This document shows, in pieces, positions 22,891-35,745 of a DNA stretch of 64,000 nucleotides. Below the pieces are notes generated by a model. That model was not told the DNA's origin. It searched no databases and saw nothing but the letters and a program-made list of their open reading frames with translations. The stretch is taken from NCBI GenBank assembly GCA_038503035.1, contig JAVSML010019192.1, forward strand, positions 1 to 64,000, written 5' to 3'. Made by a program: the position numbers and the translations under genes. The stretch is from Crocodylus rhombifer. Its lineage: Eukaryota; Chordata; Crocodylia; Crocodylidae. Numbering within the stretch: position 1 is the first letter of the stretch; each line of letters opens with the position of its first letter.

Positions 22891-24792
22891 TCACAGGAGC
22901 TGGGCAAGCCAAGCGTAATGCATGGCATTGTGCTTGCTTTAAAGTCACATTGAACAAGTTCCATGCTGCTTAAAACACACCATCTCCAGGGCTGCATTTC
23001 TCAACATGCATCTCTTGTAGAAGCCATTGAAAAGGAGGATTGCAACCGAGCCTGAAAAGCTGATTCCTCGCAGTAATAACTGAAGGCCTATACCAAATGA
23101 GAAGATTTTCTGAACAGTAGTCTGGCTCAGCTTTTGCAAGCCAAAAACAGCAAAATTTTGGCATGTTGACAGGGCCAGTTCCACACTTACTCTCATTCCA
23201 AATCTACCCAGTTAGACTCTACTTCTGTGGGTGGCTGACTTTGTTAGCTCCCTAAATAGCTGAGGGAAAAGATTTTTCTATAAGGCTAAAAGGAGATGCA
23301 TCTTTTTTTTGCAAAAATATAAAGCAATATAAACTTATGTTACCACAAAGCCTTTAAACAATAACTTGCTGCTAAAATATTGAAACCAGATGCAGTGGGA
23401 GTATGTCCAATATTGCTGTCTTCATTAAACATAGCCCAAAAATGCTGTCATTAAACTGTAAGCAGCAAAAAATGTTGCTGACAGTGGTGTGTGTTTTTTG
23501 TTTGTTTTTGTTTTTGTTTTATTTTTCGTACTCTGGATGATACAGTCCAGTGCAAACTAGATGCAGTGCTAACTAATTCTTAAAATGCTGTCTGGTATAC
23601 TGGGCTCCAACTTACAAGCTCTGACAGTGCTGTATCATCAACATTTTGGTCTTTATCCTGCTAAGGCATTTAGTCCCAGCTCCAACTTGAGAGCAACTCT
23701 ACACTCTACAGCATCAAGCACCAAGACACTTGGATTGAAAAAGGGACTTGAGGACAGGAAGTCTACTGGATTTTGTGTATCAAGTACTTAGAGGCATTTG
23801 ATAAAAAACTCTTTAGCAAGAACACACAGTTATAGAAAGGCTTGGCTACTCTGGGGATTTGCCTGCCCTTACTAAAAGCAACTGGTATAGTTGCACTGGT
23901 GCTGCAGACCCTTTATATACAGTGCATAGTAGCTTTTATTTTTTCACCAGTAGATCTTGCCTTATAGAGTTTGGTAGAAACATTTCCATTAAGATACATG
24001 TCTAGAAAATGACTTGTTGACAGACTTCCCCCCACACTCCTACCAGATTCATTTATATGAAAACACAGAGTGGAAGGAGATTCCTCCCCCCTCAACCCAT
24101 AGCCCACCACTCTTTTCTTTAGGCTACCTAAAACCTGCAAGATTTTAATTCTTAAATGAAAACTTTGAACTATCAAAATCAGCTTTCAGCAAGAATCCAC
24201 AAAATAATATGCAGTTAAGATGGGGTATGTGGGGGGATTCAATGTTTTCCTTTGGGGTGGGGGGCTTTAGGCAGAAACTAAACAGTTTAAATTTAATGTC
24301 ACACTTCCTTACCTATGGTAAACTTGCAACAATCACTGGGATACATCCGTAATATCTGAATGGGGGATAAATGATTTTTCAATATAAACTCTGGCTATGT
24401 CACATCTAATCTCTAATGCTTTTTTTATCTTGTGTTCACTGCAAAATATTTTTTTCGGGGAAGGGGGTGCTTATCTAGAAATGTTTGCATGATTCTCATT
24501 GTGATTTGTTTGCACTTTAGACATTTTTGTGCCATTTAAAATTTGCATTATGTATTTATAATTTAAAAATACTTAGATTTTTTTTGCTGAGTACTGGAAT
24601 AAACAGTAAGCATATCTGGTATATGTCATTATTTATTGTTAAATTACATTTTTAAAGCTCAGTGTGTTCATATAAAAGGTTATTTGAAACATATCATAAT
24701 AATAAGAAAGATGCAAGTTATTTTCTTTGCTTATTTTTATACTTAAAGATCCATAACATAATGAGGCCTATGGTGGATTCCTTCTGCAATTA

Positions 24793-24798
24793 AATAAA
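24793..24798 (+). terminator. STC1: Likely main STC1 polyadenylation signal
   Basis: AATAAA is followed after about 25 nt by a GT/T-rich element (gtgtcttttttgatg, from about 24824), the usual arrangement for cleavage near 24815. An upstream alternative is AATAAA at 24598-24603. Confidence 0.65.
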
Positions 24799-24839
24799 AT
24801 GTTAAATTTGGTCCTTTTATCAAGTGTCTTTTTTGATGA

Positions 24840-26600
24840 ACTTAGATGCTGATCTTTGGAAAGTATGGGAAAACAAATGCAATAAACAGGAGGATTCTTT
24901 TGACTGACAGCCAGCTAACTGCCTTTGAAAGCAAAGCTTCCTCAGATCCTGAACTGTGAAACACTGATGGCTTGCCCACATTTAAGGAGTGGCAGGTATA
25001 ATCTGTAAATAGTTGGCAATTAACAGGTTCAGCATTCAGAGGCCATGGTTCACAGGAATAGTCTGTATTCCTTAGAAACAGATGAGAGCCACTGCCTGTC
25101 CATTGGCCTTGGTCAGGCAATATGCACAGAAGTTGGGTGGAAAAGTCCAACCTCACAGACATTATTAGGAATAATACAAGGACATGGATTTGAAAGAACC
25201 AGTTACTGTGAGGATGCGAGGTTTATATGTTTCTTTGCTTCTGGTTAGAGAGTTAAGTGCCTTTCTGTATGGGAATTCTCCATTATCTGATGTTACCTGT
25301 GTCTTCTGACAGGCAGAAGTTAGACAGCCTACACAATCTGCAATTAACTACATGCACTCATCAGTAAGGAATGGGCTGTGAAACCATGAAACCATCAAAA
25401 TTAAGAGACACTGGTCAGTAACAGATAGGAATTTATTGAGAATACCCAGGAGCCAAAAGTATGCACTATGGCAGGCTCATAAGAATTCAAGGGATTTTTC
25501 TTTTATTCCCAGATGTTTTTCAGTATTCCTCAGAAATAACAAAGAACTATCTGTATTCATGGGCAAGGGTGAGCATTTATGCAGGTAAGCTAGGAGTACT
25601 TGGGACCTATTGATAGTAAAGACATTTATGAGTATCACCATGAAATACCCATCAACCATCCTTGTTCAAGAGGGATGGTTGGGAATCCCATTTGGTATTT
25701 GCCAGCAATCACAGGGAATGTACAGTAGTGCTCAGGACTTGTTGCTTGAAATATACAGCATTTCCTTGCATGCAAGGGAAATACTTGAGAACAGGTGGCA
25801 TCTTATGCACAGGGAACACTTAGCATTGGTTACTTTTGCAAACGTAAAAAATCTGACCCAATGTAAAGTAATCCAGACTAGTCACTTGACACTGCATGGT
25901 GCAGAAAGCAAGGCTGAATACAGCAAAAAGAAAGAACTGGTGTTTAACAGCATGTGCTTAAAGGTGCTCTTCAGAGATGGCAGGCCCATGGGTTTTGGCC
26001 TGGGTCCTCCTTGGTGCAGTCGTGCTTGTAAGCCTTTGTCTATTTACTGCTCCAGAGATAAACCAGTATCAGTGTGGTCCAGAATGTTGCACCCAGCATG
26101 TTCGAGCTCCACATGAGCTGCTGCCTGCAAAGGCTCTGCTCCTGCAGTGCCCTTCTTCCTCCCAGAAGTTTTCCCAAGTCTCGGAGGCAGCCTTGAATTC
26201 CAGGCTGCACACTGCAATAGCGTCTGATGCCTCAGCTCAAGCCTGGGACACAAAACAAGTGGTGCAGCAAAAGTGTGGGAGGCAAGAACAGAAGCAGGGG
26301 AAAGGGTGCTGGGATGACCGTTCCTGAGCCACAAGGGAAGCTACCTTGTAAACATCCCTAAGGAAAACTGCTTGGCTGGCAGCTCAGCATTGGTCTCAGG
26401 AAGGGCACAGAGATGGAGGCTTCTGACCAGGAGGTAGGCAGGGGACCGTGGCATCATTGGGGCTCCCCTTGTACTGGGGGCCACTAAACTGTCCAGATAG
26501 TGGGGTTGAAAGAGGTGGAGAGAGACAGCTGTGGTCTGAACATGACTTTGGAGTTGGGTGTAGTGGCCCTGCTCTTTAAGAGGGGCAGGGTGTGGTTTTT
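24840..26600. other. Intergenic DNA downstream of STC1
   Basis: No recognisable gene. An open frame on the + strand at 25610-26116 spans 168 codons but begins at TTG, has no known domain and shows no splice or promoter context. I treat it as chance. Confidence 0.45.
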
Positions 26601-27340
26601 GATCCTGGATCTGCCAGGGCCAGCTCCAACATAAACTGATTTAAGTGATCTGAAACTGTTTACACCTGTAACAGAACAGAAGCTCAGTGCACAGAAACCA
26701 GTTTCAAAATGGCTGAAACAGGTTGAACATAAACCTGGTTGAATGTAGTATCAGACTTACCTGATTTGGGTCAAACCAGTTTATGAAACTTCTGTCCCAG
26801 ACTCTGTCCTGGTTCAAGTTAAATCACAGTCCCCCAGCATACTTTCCAGCCCTGGGCTGGGCTGTCTGCTCCAGAGAGCAGGGCTGGCCCTGCCCCTCTG
26901 TTCCCTAGCTGGAGCAGTGAGGGCAGGCTGACAAAGGGGTGGGGGGACAAGCCTGGCTGGAGATGCAGCCCAATCTACAGGGGAGGGACTCTCCCCCCCA
27001 CACACTCCTTCCCCCATTCAAACTTACTGAGGGCTGCAACTATGGACTACAAATCCCAGAGGCACCTGGAAGCAGGAAGAGGAAGTGATGAGCTACCCTG
27101 CAGAGTCCTGCTGATGTGATTTTTGGACTGCAATTCCCAGAGACCTCAGCGGCAGCAGGAAGAGGAAGTGAGCACACAGCCAGAGAGTTAGTGTGTCCCC
27201 CAGCTTCAGACCTGAGCCACACCAGGCACGTGACTGTATTTCCTGAATCAAAGGTAAATATCTGTTTACTTCTGTTTCAATTTAACCCGTTCATGCAGCT
27301 TAGGCTAACCTGCAAAGGCTGAATTGATTCAATCGTGGGC
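26600..27340. repeat. Probable unclassified repeat, with a partial internal duplication
   Basis: Related words recur: actacaaatcccagag near 27048 and actgcaattcccagag near 27127, each followed by a caggaagaggaagtga word. The left part (26640-26790) holds repeated aaaccagttt/aacctgg words. The arrangement resembles a worn DNA transposon, but termini and target duplication could not be defined. Confidence 0.35.
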
Positions 27341-27734
27341 TTCTTGACTCTCTGTACTTAGCCCAAGAGGCACTCCAGAGACATAAGTCCTCAGATCTCA
27401 CTGGGCAAGCACCGTGGGGGGAAGTAATAGTGTTAACCCACAGAGGAGATGGGGTGGGTGCTGTAGTGTCCAGACTTGTCCAGACGGGAAGACTGAAAGA
27501 GGCTCAGAGAGATAATCAAAGCAAGCAGTGCCTTGCCAGGTGCCATACAGTGGGCCATTGCTGGCAACACTGAGACCCTGGATTCTGGTTACAAGCCTGT
27601 CAGAGGCATCTGGGCTTGTGAGCACATAGCTATTTTATGGCCCCACGGAGCAGGCTGCCAGCTGGGACTTGGTCTCAAGCAGGTGGTTGGGGCAGCCTCT
27701 TTTGCTGGAGGGGGCCCAGCAACACAGGTCCAAG

Positions 27735-27835
27735 CAGTGCCGTAGCAAGAAAGTTTGGCACCTGGGGCAAGCCTGCAGTGGTAGCCCGCCCTCGCCCCAT
27801 CCACAGATCTGGTGGGCACCCCCCCCGGGATGCAG
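27735..27835. mobile_element. Possible end fragment of a hAT-like element
   Basis: The words cagtgccgtagcaag and tttggcacctggggcaagc resemble the ends of abundant reptile hAT-type elements whose termini read CAG...CGTAGC. Only one end is visible and no target duplication can be shown. Confidence 0.3.
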
Positions 27836-28039
27836 ACAATGGTGCACATAATGTACATATCTATAGTTCCAAATGGGAAATGTAGGCAATAAGAAAAGGA
27901 GGAAACTCCCCCTATTTATTTCTTGTCAAGTGGGAAAGTACAAGGTGGCGGGCTTCACTACTTGCTTTGCTTGAGTGTGAAGCACACTAGAGGAAGCTTT
28001 ATAGCAAAATGGCGGTAACTCCATCTTCTTGACTTCCAA

Positions 28040-28300
28040 AGCAATGTGAGGCAATCCAGACTAAGGTCTCAACCAATGTGAACCAACCCCAAGTAAGGCC
28101 AGCCAGTACAAACCAATCCCAGGCAATGCAAAACAATCCAAGTACCAATGCAAACTCATCCAAACCAATTTAAAGACCACAGAGTACAAAGCAGCACAAG
28201 CCAAACTGAAGTACAACCCAAACCATCCCAAGCAAGCCCAAAGCAATGTGAACCAATCTGAAACAATTGTAAATAATCCCAAGGAATCTAAACAAGTTCC
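28040..28300. repeat. Degenerate tandem repeat with 10-bp period
   Basis: Roughly 25 decamers follow each other, related to a consensus like aaccaatcca or agcaatgcaa (examples: aaccaacccc, aaccaatccc, aggcaatgca, aaacaatcca, aaccatccca, aaccaatctg). The period matches one helical turn. The minus-strand open frame at 28061-28303, rich in W and L, is a consequence of the repeat. Confidence 0.75.
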
Positions 28301-29315
28301 CACTAATCTACAGGCATGTATTGGAAGTGCGGAGATCTGAGTTTTTATTGGGATCTATAGAGATCCCGCATTAGTTAGTAAGCTAATTCTAAAGGATGTT
28401 AGTCTGTGCTAATATTAACTAATGCTAGTGACAAGTCGCATGTTTGGGATTAATTCCCTCTCTAACGTGCACTGCTGAGACCTGCCACTAGAGGTAAATT
28501 TTACATGACCTCTGCTTCAAATAAAAATTTGCTGACTGCTGAGTTAATAGGATATCAGTTGTCATAGAAACTAATGAGATACAGGAACTTTTATGCAAAA
28601 AAAGTAAGGTTTTCCAAATATTTACATGAAAAGTTTCAGCCAGCTTGGATCAGTTTTTAAAAATATATTAATTTATTTAACTGTCAACTTGTCAAGTTCG
28701 CTGCATGATTCAATAAACCATTGTATGGACTAGAAAAAAAGATAATTTTTGAACGCATATGAGACTATTGTCAATAAACTACACTAGGTAAAACAAACAA
28801 CAACCATGTTTCAATGGCCTCTCAAAAATGCTAGCTTCTCACTGTGGCAAATGACATTTTTCAATATGACCAGTTTTCCTGGTCTGGACAAGAACAGTTA
28901 GTGAATGCCACTGTTCATAAGTGGTATTGCCCATGGCACTACCAGCTGGGATGATGAGGCCAGAGAAACTGGACCTCTCTTGCTGTGCTTTCGGATTACT
29001 AATTCATAGACTACTGACAATGCCTCTGCTCTTATCTCACTGATGCCTACTGAGCCATCATTGCAACATCAGCAGTTTGGGGAATTCCTTTTCTTCTTCC
29101 TTCTGGTGTTCTTTATGTCCAAAAAAGAGGCCCATCTCACGCTAATGAAATTACCCTCATTCACAGTGCTTCCGATATCAGGATATTCTAAGGCTGGAGA
29201 ACCTCAGTCCATCGCTTACCAAGCCTATAGCATCTGTTTAAGAGATGCTACACCCAACATTGCCAAGTCTCCTTGCCATTTTGTCCTTTTCTCAGAACTT
29301 TACCATTTTTGTGTC
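28301..29315. other. AT-rich intergenic DNA
   Basis: No gene, RNA gene or defined repeat was recognised. The open frame at 29043-29555 begins here but has no known domain. Confidence 0.45.
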
Positions 29316-29320
29316 TATAC

Positions 29321-29766
29321 AGGTTTCCCTCATTTTATGTGGGTTCTGTATGTGCAAATTCGCTCTTATGCGATGACCCTTTTAATACTGAAAATTCATT
29401 ATATGCAAGGTAAATTCACTCTTACGAGATCGGTGTGGTGGAAGCTTGCCATCAGCTGCATTGTGCGATGCATTGTGGGAGTGATGCGCACCAAATACAG
29501 TCTCCTGTGTGTATTTGTGCTCCTCCCTCGTTGTCAGCAACACGTGTTTCTGTAGTTGCCATCCCCATTATGATAGTGCCCTGTGCTGCTGTTGGTGAGT
29601 ACCAAAACTGTCTTGTAAAAGTGGTAGAAATAGGTCTGGGGATCAATACTGTCAAGGTCTTGGAGCATATCCTTATTTGTTGCATTGTAAAATGGATTCC
29701 CTTTATGTGAATTCAAGTTATGAGCTGTTTTCCAGGTACAGCATAAAGTGGTATAGTGCACTGGAG
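29321..29766. mobile_element. Possible pogo/Tigger-like non-autonomous element
   Basis: The left part starts caggtttccctcattttatg after a TA and continues with words such as ttcgctcttatgcgatgac. The right part has cataaagtggtatagtgcactg, loosely inverted to the left end. The ends match poorly, so this is only a suggestion from the style of the terminal sequence. Confidence 0.3.
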
Positions 29767-29861
29767 CAAGCCCCTACCGCTGATGACATCTCCAACCAGC
29801 ACACTGGAAGCAACTCAAGTCCGCCGTCCAAGGCACCTGCCCCCAGACTACTGGGTTCACA

Positions 29862-31060
29862 TTACAACCGAACCAGGACGGGTTTGACACCCATGAGAGT
29901 CAGATTTGTGATCTCCTCAAGCAGAAGTGTGCAGCTTTCATCACCTGGCAAAGCCATCCACGAACTCAGCAAAAGATGGCAGTGTACCACCAGCTGAAGG
30001 CTAAGGTCCAGCAATGCATCTGCAATATGAAGAACAACTGGTGGGTGGAGAAGGCACACCTGATCCAGGGCTACGCTGACCAGCATGACATGCATAACTT
30101 CTTCTAGGCTACCAAAACAAACTATGGACCCCACTCCATTGGATAAAACCCCCTCTGACACAGGACAGTAGGCGGGGAGGCTCTGGAGTACATGGAGCAC
30201 TTTCCATATCTCAGCAGCCACCTCTTTCAATGGGCTACCGTCAATGCAGAAGTCCAGCACCGGGTCAACTGCACCAGTGCCGCCTTCTTCAAGCTGTGAC
30301 AATGTGTCTTAGAAAATAGAGATCTTCGGAAATCAACAAAGGTCCTGATTTATAAGGCTGTCATGCTGACCGCCCTCCTCTACTGCAGTGAAGCCTGGAC
30401 CATCTACAGACATTGCATTAAAACCCGCGAGAGCTTTCACCAGCGGTGTTTGTGTCGAATCCTGGGGATCAAATGGGAGAATCACTGGACCAGCGCAAGC
30501 GTCTTCCATGAAGCTGTGTCCACCAGTATCAAAGCTTTGCTCTTGAGAAATCAACTCCGTTGGACAGGCCACTGCATCCAGATGTCGGAGAACTGCCGCC
30601 CTCGCCAGATTCTCTTCTCCCAGCTCTCCACTGGCCAACACTCAAAGGGCAGCCAAAGAAAATGGTACAAAGACATGCTCACCCTCAAGCATGGAGGCAT
30701 CAACACCAACAGCTGGGAGAAGCAAGCTGCTGACCGTTCAGCACGGCACCACCTGGTCCACCAAGGCATGTGCCACTTTGCGGCCCAACAACTCAATACC
30801 GGGGCAGAACGGTGGCAGCAGAGGAATGAGAAGGAGACCAACCCAGGGCTGCAAATCCCACTCTCCAACACAACAACATGCCCCCATTGCTGAAGAACAT
30901 GTGCATCCAGAATTGGGCTCCTCGGTCACCTGAGGACCCATCAAGCCTAGCGAATGTCATCCTCAACTTCAAGGACCCACCAACGAGGGTACGGCATAAA
31001 GCAAGGGAAACCTGTATCCATAGAGAAGATCATCAAGACAGCTGGGATAGGTTGATTGGC
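29862..31060 (+). mobile_element. Relic of the second LINE lineage, lacking the reverse-transcriptase core
   Basis: Translation in order gives a pre-RT segment (QKCAAFITWQSHPRTQQK, then a MKNNWW word near 30030), then jumps near 30150-30200 straight to a post-palm segment (EHFPYLSSHLF). It continues with LLYCSEAWTIYRHCIKTRES, LLLRNQLRWTGHCIQMSE and a C-terminal CCHH-type zinc-finger relic (CPHC, stop, RTCASRIGLLGHLRTH near 30880-30940). The whole catalytic palm with its YxDD box is missing between the first two parts. It is the same lineage as the minus-strand relic at 3965-5240. Confidence 0.8.
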
Positions 31061-31159
31061 ATGTTCCAGCATTTGAATAGTGATGGGCCTGATTCTTGTT
31101 TTACTATCAAGCAAAGCAGCTCAAGCCCAACCTTTGATTCTTACTCTGTTGTTATCAGA

Positions 31160-31627
31160 GGGCGCGTCCAGATGAGTGCGGACATGTGGTATGTGGTGCT
31201 GCAGTCCCATCTCTGGTGCCACACACTGCACATGCAGGCATTCCTTGTGCTGCTACTTGGAAGCATGGAGGGTTTTTTTACCCTGGGAGATCCTGGGGTC
31301 AAAAAAACCCATGCCAAAAAAAAGCAAGATGGTGGATGTGACAGTGGTGTGCACCACCCAAAGCTGGAGCCTGGCCAGCTAGAGCCATGCTCCAGCTGCC
31401 GGCCAGGCTTCTGGCTGCAGCTCTTAGAGCCCCCCCAGACCCGAGGTAAAGCTGCTGGGACCAGCAGTCGGTGGTCCCAGCCTCCCCTAGCCCACCCAGA
31501 GTCACCTGCTGCATGCCAGAGTGCACGTGGCACAGGTGTTCCCTGGGGACAAATAGCAGTGGCACAAGGTGTGCTGCTGCTACTTGTCCCCAGGTAAATA
31601 TACATTTCAGCTTGTCTGGATGTGCCC
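31160..31627. mobile_element. Non-autonomous DNA transposon with terminal inverted repeats
   Basis: The left end reads GGGCGCGTCCAGATGAG and the reverse complement of the right end reads GGGCACATCCAGACAAG, 13 of 17 positions alike. Inner subterminal blocks also match in inverted sense (acatgtggt / acttgtccccagg). The element is about 468 bp and encodes no transposase. The target duplication is unclear: only a short aga/agag word flanks both sides. The 239-codon open frame at 30878-31597 runs across its left boundary and is not a gene. Confidence 0.65.
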
Positions 31628-34600
31628 AGAGTGTGTAGCTTAAACCTCAAACTCTTTGGCCTGGATACTTGCCTGGTGGAAATTTTCTTGGGAGTTTAAT
31701 TAGATTATAATGTATGCTGTTGCTGAGCTATTTGTTTACAAAGATCAGCGAGGACTCCCAAAGCATTGAGACTGTATTTACAGTGGTGTTATGAAATTTT
31801 TAAAAGTAATACAATTAGGGCAATGGAATTTCCATTATGCCACATGTATCTAGAATTTTTTCCTCCTTAAGCAATTTTTGACTTTTTCTGATTTTGATCT
31901 CAAGGTTGCACGAATCAACTCTGGCTTGAAGGAAATGAATACTTGAACTAATTCTTCTTCACCTCACTTCTAGATAAGTCAGTGGATTTTTTCCTACCAT
32001 GTACCATAGTGAAAAGTAAGGTTGGAATGATGTCTGTGTCCGTCAGAACTTGGTATAAAGTGCAATTATTTTCATTATCTAAACAGTGTCTGCTCTGAAG
32101 CCAGTATGATGAGATCTTTTTTCCAAGTCATTCTTGGGATAAAAATGTAAACTGCGTTATGGAGATAATTAAGAAATGCTATTAACATTTGCAGCATTTC
32201 AGTATTAAACATGCTGGCTTTACAAGAGGATTACAAATGTAGCTATCTGTTGTCTGTGCATTGCTCTACAATTACAAGTCCCTAGAAACTTAAAATGAAA
32301 GACGAGCTTTTTGCCTAATCATACCAGTCCATGAGCTGGGCTTTAGTATAAGCAACTATGGATGCTCATGATGAATGAGTCACCATGTCACCAACTCTTT
32401 TTAAGGGGCACAAATTTAACACCCTCTCCTCACCCAATCTTTTTAGGCAGGCAGTTGGAACGTATGCAGCTAAGGTTAGCCATGCAAGTCTTCCTTCCAT
32501 TCATGCTTGGGAAGGATCCACATATGCTCTGTGATCCTGCTTTGCTCAGGAAGACACTCAGTCCCATGCAAGTCCCTGAAATACCATAGCTGAGGATGAT
32601 GGGGAGGGGAGGGAAGCATTTCCTGCCGCTAGCCCAGGAGTGCCATAGTGGCCTAGGGAATGGGAGATCTACACTCCAGGCTGTCCTCACCCACCCCGCG
32701 GGGTCTGAACCCAGATCTGCTATGTCCCAGTGAAAAATACTGCCAGCCCATGGAACAGGCCAGGTGCAGAATCTCTTCCACCCCTATTCAAAATGGTTAC
32801 AGCAATTCAAAAAGTGTGCATCCAGCAGGTCTCAAAAGTGCAAGCCTCCCCGAAATGATGAACACCTCAGACTGTGGTAAGTCACCATCAGCATCTTAAA
32901 ATGGAAGAAACAGAACCCAGGTTAATTTAATTTGGCTCCAGACTGAAAGACATGATTTACTGATATTCACAGCTTTTTTTTTTTAAGCTTCATTATATAA
33001 CAAGGGGAAAACCATTTCAAAATTTCCCTGGCCCTCACCTTTCCTGCTTTCTTTATAGTTAAGAGAGAGGAAAGAAAAGGAGAGAGAAAACTTTGACGTT
33101 TAAAATGCCTTTATATAAAAATGACTGGGAGTAAAATCTGAGAACTAACTTCACTTCTCACCTCCTCTGTAGTTTGAAAAAAAAAAAGGCATAAAAAGGA
33201 CACATTCTACACAAGGGACAACATCTGTCACCATTGCTCTGCCACTGGGTATTCAAAAAAGAACTTAAAAACAAGGCAAGTTGGATAATGAAAGCATAAT
33301 GCGAGGTTCCAGCCATAATTTAATCTCTTCTGCCCTTTCTGGTAACACAAGGTTAGGTGAGCACCTTGCCAAGATAAGAAGTCAGGAACATTAAATAGAT
33401 TATGATACTAATTACCCTGTATAACTAATGTGGGGAACATGGGGAACGTAAAGCTTCAGGGTAGTCTTGAGATCATTATTCCATTTAGATGCCATTCATT
33501 TTGTTTGCACCTTTCAATCCATACACAGGGCGTATGGCCAAGATGCATTTATGCAGGGTGGTTTTGGGTGCTTGATGAAACACCTGTAAGACTGCTCTAT
33601 TTAGATCAAAAGGTACTCAAGCACTTCTTCCCTGTTGGGCACCCAAAAACTGAATGGACTCAAAAACAGAAGCAATTGCTTCATACACACAGACAACATT
33701 GTCATAAAGAGTAGCATCTGCGGTTGTGTCAGGAAGGATAATATTCCAAATGTGAGAAATCCATAAAGTTCAGGCCATAAGAAAATCATGCGGTAGGATC
33801 CCAAAGAAGAAAATACAATCATGTTTGTGCAATTATGGAATCATGGCAAGGCAGGGTTTATTTTCTCCTGGAACATCTGGCCACAGGAACAGTTACCAAA
33901 AATATCACTAGCAAAGCCAAAATGACATACAAATGTGATTCCAGCCACCATCAACTAAACCAATTGCACTATTGCAGATGTGTGAACCAGAGAGAATCAG
34001 TCATAGGCATCGACTTTTATTTTTGCTGGGAGGGGGTGTCTAAGATGATGGACGTGTGGAAAGTTTTACACATTTCAGGTGTCAGCCCTCTTCCCAAAGG
34101 GGGGAGCAGGGGCCCCCATGTACTTGGCTCCTCTGATCACAATGCAGCTCAATTACAGCAGAAGGACTTCTGAAGCTTTCTCTCCACTGTGAAAACCATG
34201 TGTGTTGGCTAGGACACATGCAAACACACGTGCACACGCACACACGCTCTCCTGCCCCATACGTACATCTGTCAGAAGCATGTTCTAAACCCTGAAGTAT
34301 GCCTTCTCTCAGACACTCCAGAGACAGCCCCAACAGGCTTCTGCATGTGGAGCTTGCCTCCTAGTCTCAAGTAACCAAATGCATCGCTGACTGCTGCAGG
34401 GCCCTTATCTCGGACACAGAAGACATAGGCTCAAGACCCCTGCTCTGAATTGGGCACAGCAAAGCCTTGGACCTTAGTCTGCTACATCCCAGGTCAGCGC
34501 CTCCTTTGGTCATCAAGCTATCTCTCTCTCCCTCCTCCTCCCTTGCAAAATTCCCCCCTAGACCAGAAGAGCCTTCCCAACAGAATTTGTCTTCAAACCA

Positions 34601-35600
34601 AGTATTTCCATATAACATTTCAATTTCAATAACATGGCATTTTCCAGAGAGAAAAAAACAACCTCCACATTTAATTGAGAAGTACCTCAACCATCTCTAA
34701 ATATCCCCAAAATCAACTTTATTTCAATAGTGGTGAGGCTTTACCTTTTAATCATGAATGCTCACATGATAGGGGTAGGGATTTTCAAAGGAGACTCTAA
34801 AATGTGGGTGTCTGCTTTGAAAATCCCAGTTAGAAGCTACAGAAAACAAAAGACTAATATTGTTGTTTGAAATTGTAATGTTTCCTTACCCCAAATTAGA
34901 GGCTGAGCATCTCTTATGCTTGCCTGGTGTCTGAAGGTCCTCAGAATGAGGAAATGTGCAGGATTTTTATTCTGCCCCATGGCGAGAAAGGACAGCGAGA
35001 CCTGTAAGTGCACACAGAAAAGATTAGATTACTTGTTTGTAACTATACAGATGCTCTTTCTTTAAGGGAGGCATTGCCAAAGCAAAGCAGTAGAGGACAC
35101 GGCACATTGGTAGAGTGGCAGCAGTAAGGCATGTGAATCAGAAGTGAAGTGGTACTAGGAAGAATGACGCCATGGATCACTGTCCTGGGGCAATAAAACA
35201 TGACTGCAGGGAACTGGCTTACCTCTCTTTCCAAGTCCTGGCCTCTGAGCATATGCCATGCAGCAGAGCAGGGAGCTCCTTCAAGCTTGTGGTGTGGCAG
35301 AGGGTCATCCTGAGACATACCCCAGCCTCAGCCCTGCACACAGAGGGATTGGCCAGTCTGGTGCGTTCACCAATCACGCACTCCCAAATTTGCTCCTACA
35401 AAACTGGACTGCACAAGTTCCCCAAAATGCACTGTTTTGGAACCACAATGGCCTTTTGCAGTCAAGGAGAGCCTGGTTTGACCCCATACAAAAGCCCTAT
35501 TAACTGTTTCTCTATACTGCCTTCCGTGCATAGGTCCCAAAGCTGTGTGCATATGTTAACAGAATATGCTATCAACCCCTTACCCATCTGTGACACAAGT
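31628..35600. other. Intergenic DNA
   Basis: AT-rich single-copy-looking sequence with no gene recognised. 34200-34250 is a CA/CG-rich alternating stretch. Confidence 0.5.
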
Positions 35601-35609
35601 AAAGGTTAT

Positions 35610-35745
35610 ATCTATGATACAGACAGAGATGGGGAAACTGAGGCACAGAAGAACAAACTGACTCACCCAACAAGCCTATGTAAGAACCAGGAGCAAAACC
35701 CAGACTTTCCTTTGTACCTGCCTGCATTGAACTGCTAAATGATGC
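35610..35745 (+). repeat. MIR-like SINE remnant
   Basis: The sequence gatggggaaactgaggcac followed by a decayed tail ending in a cagactttcc word matches the general form of the ancient CORE-SINE/MIR family. The match is by recognition of the core wording only. Confidence 0.5.

Larger units (their letters stand above)
21471..24815 (+). other. STC1: STC1 3' untranslated region
   Basis: A long AT-rich stretch follows the stop codon with no further gene. Mammalian STC1 messages also carry a 3' UTR of about 3 kb. Many ATTTA words occur, for example near 24560 and 24630, consistent with an unstable message. Candidate ends are AATAAA at 24598-24603 and the better supported AATAAA at 24793-24798. 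The exact end is inferred. Confidence 0.65.

Noticed and set aside
22656..22973. Open frames with WRGVA or ATPRH repeats
   Set aside because: They are translations of the (GTGGC)n array inside the STC1 3' UTR.
29043..29555. 170-codon open frame on the + strand
   Set aside because: It has no domain and enters a probable DNA-transposon remnant; no supporting promoter or splice context.
30878..31597. 239-codon open frame on the + strand
   Set aside because: It starts in the zinc-finger end of a LINE relic and runs across the boundary into an inverted-repeat transposon, so it is a chance fusion of two repeats.
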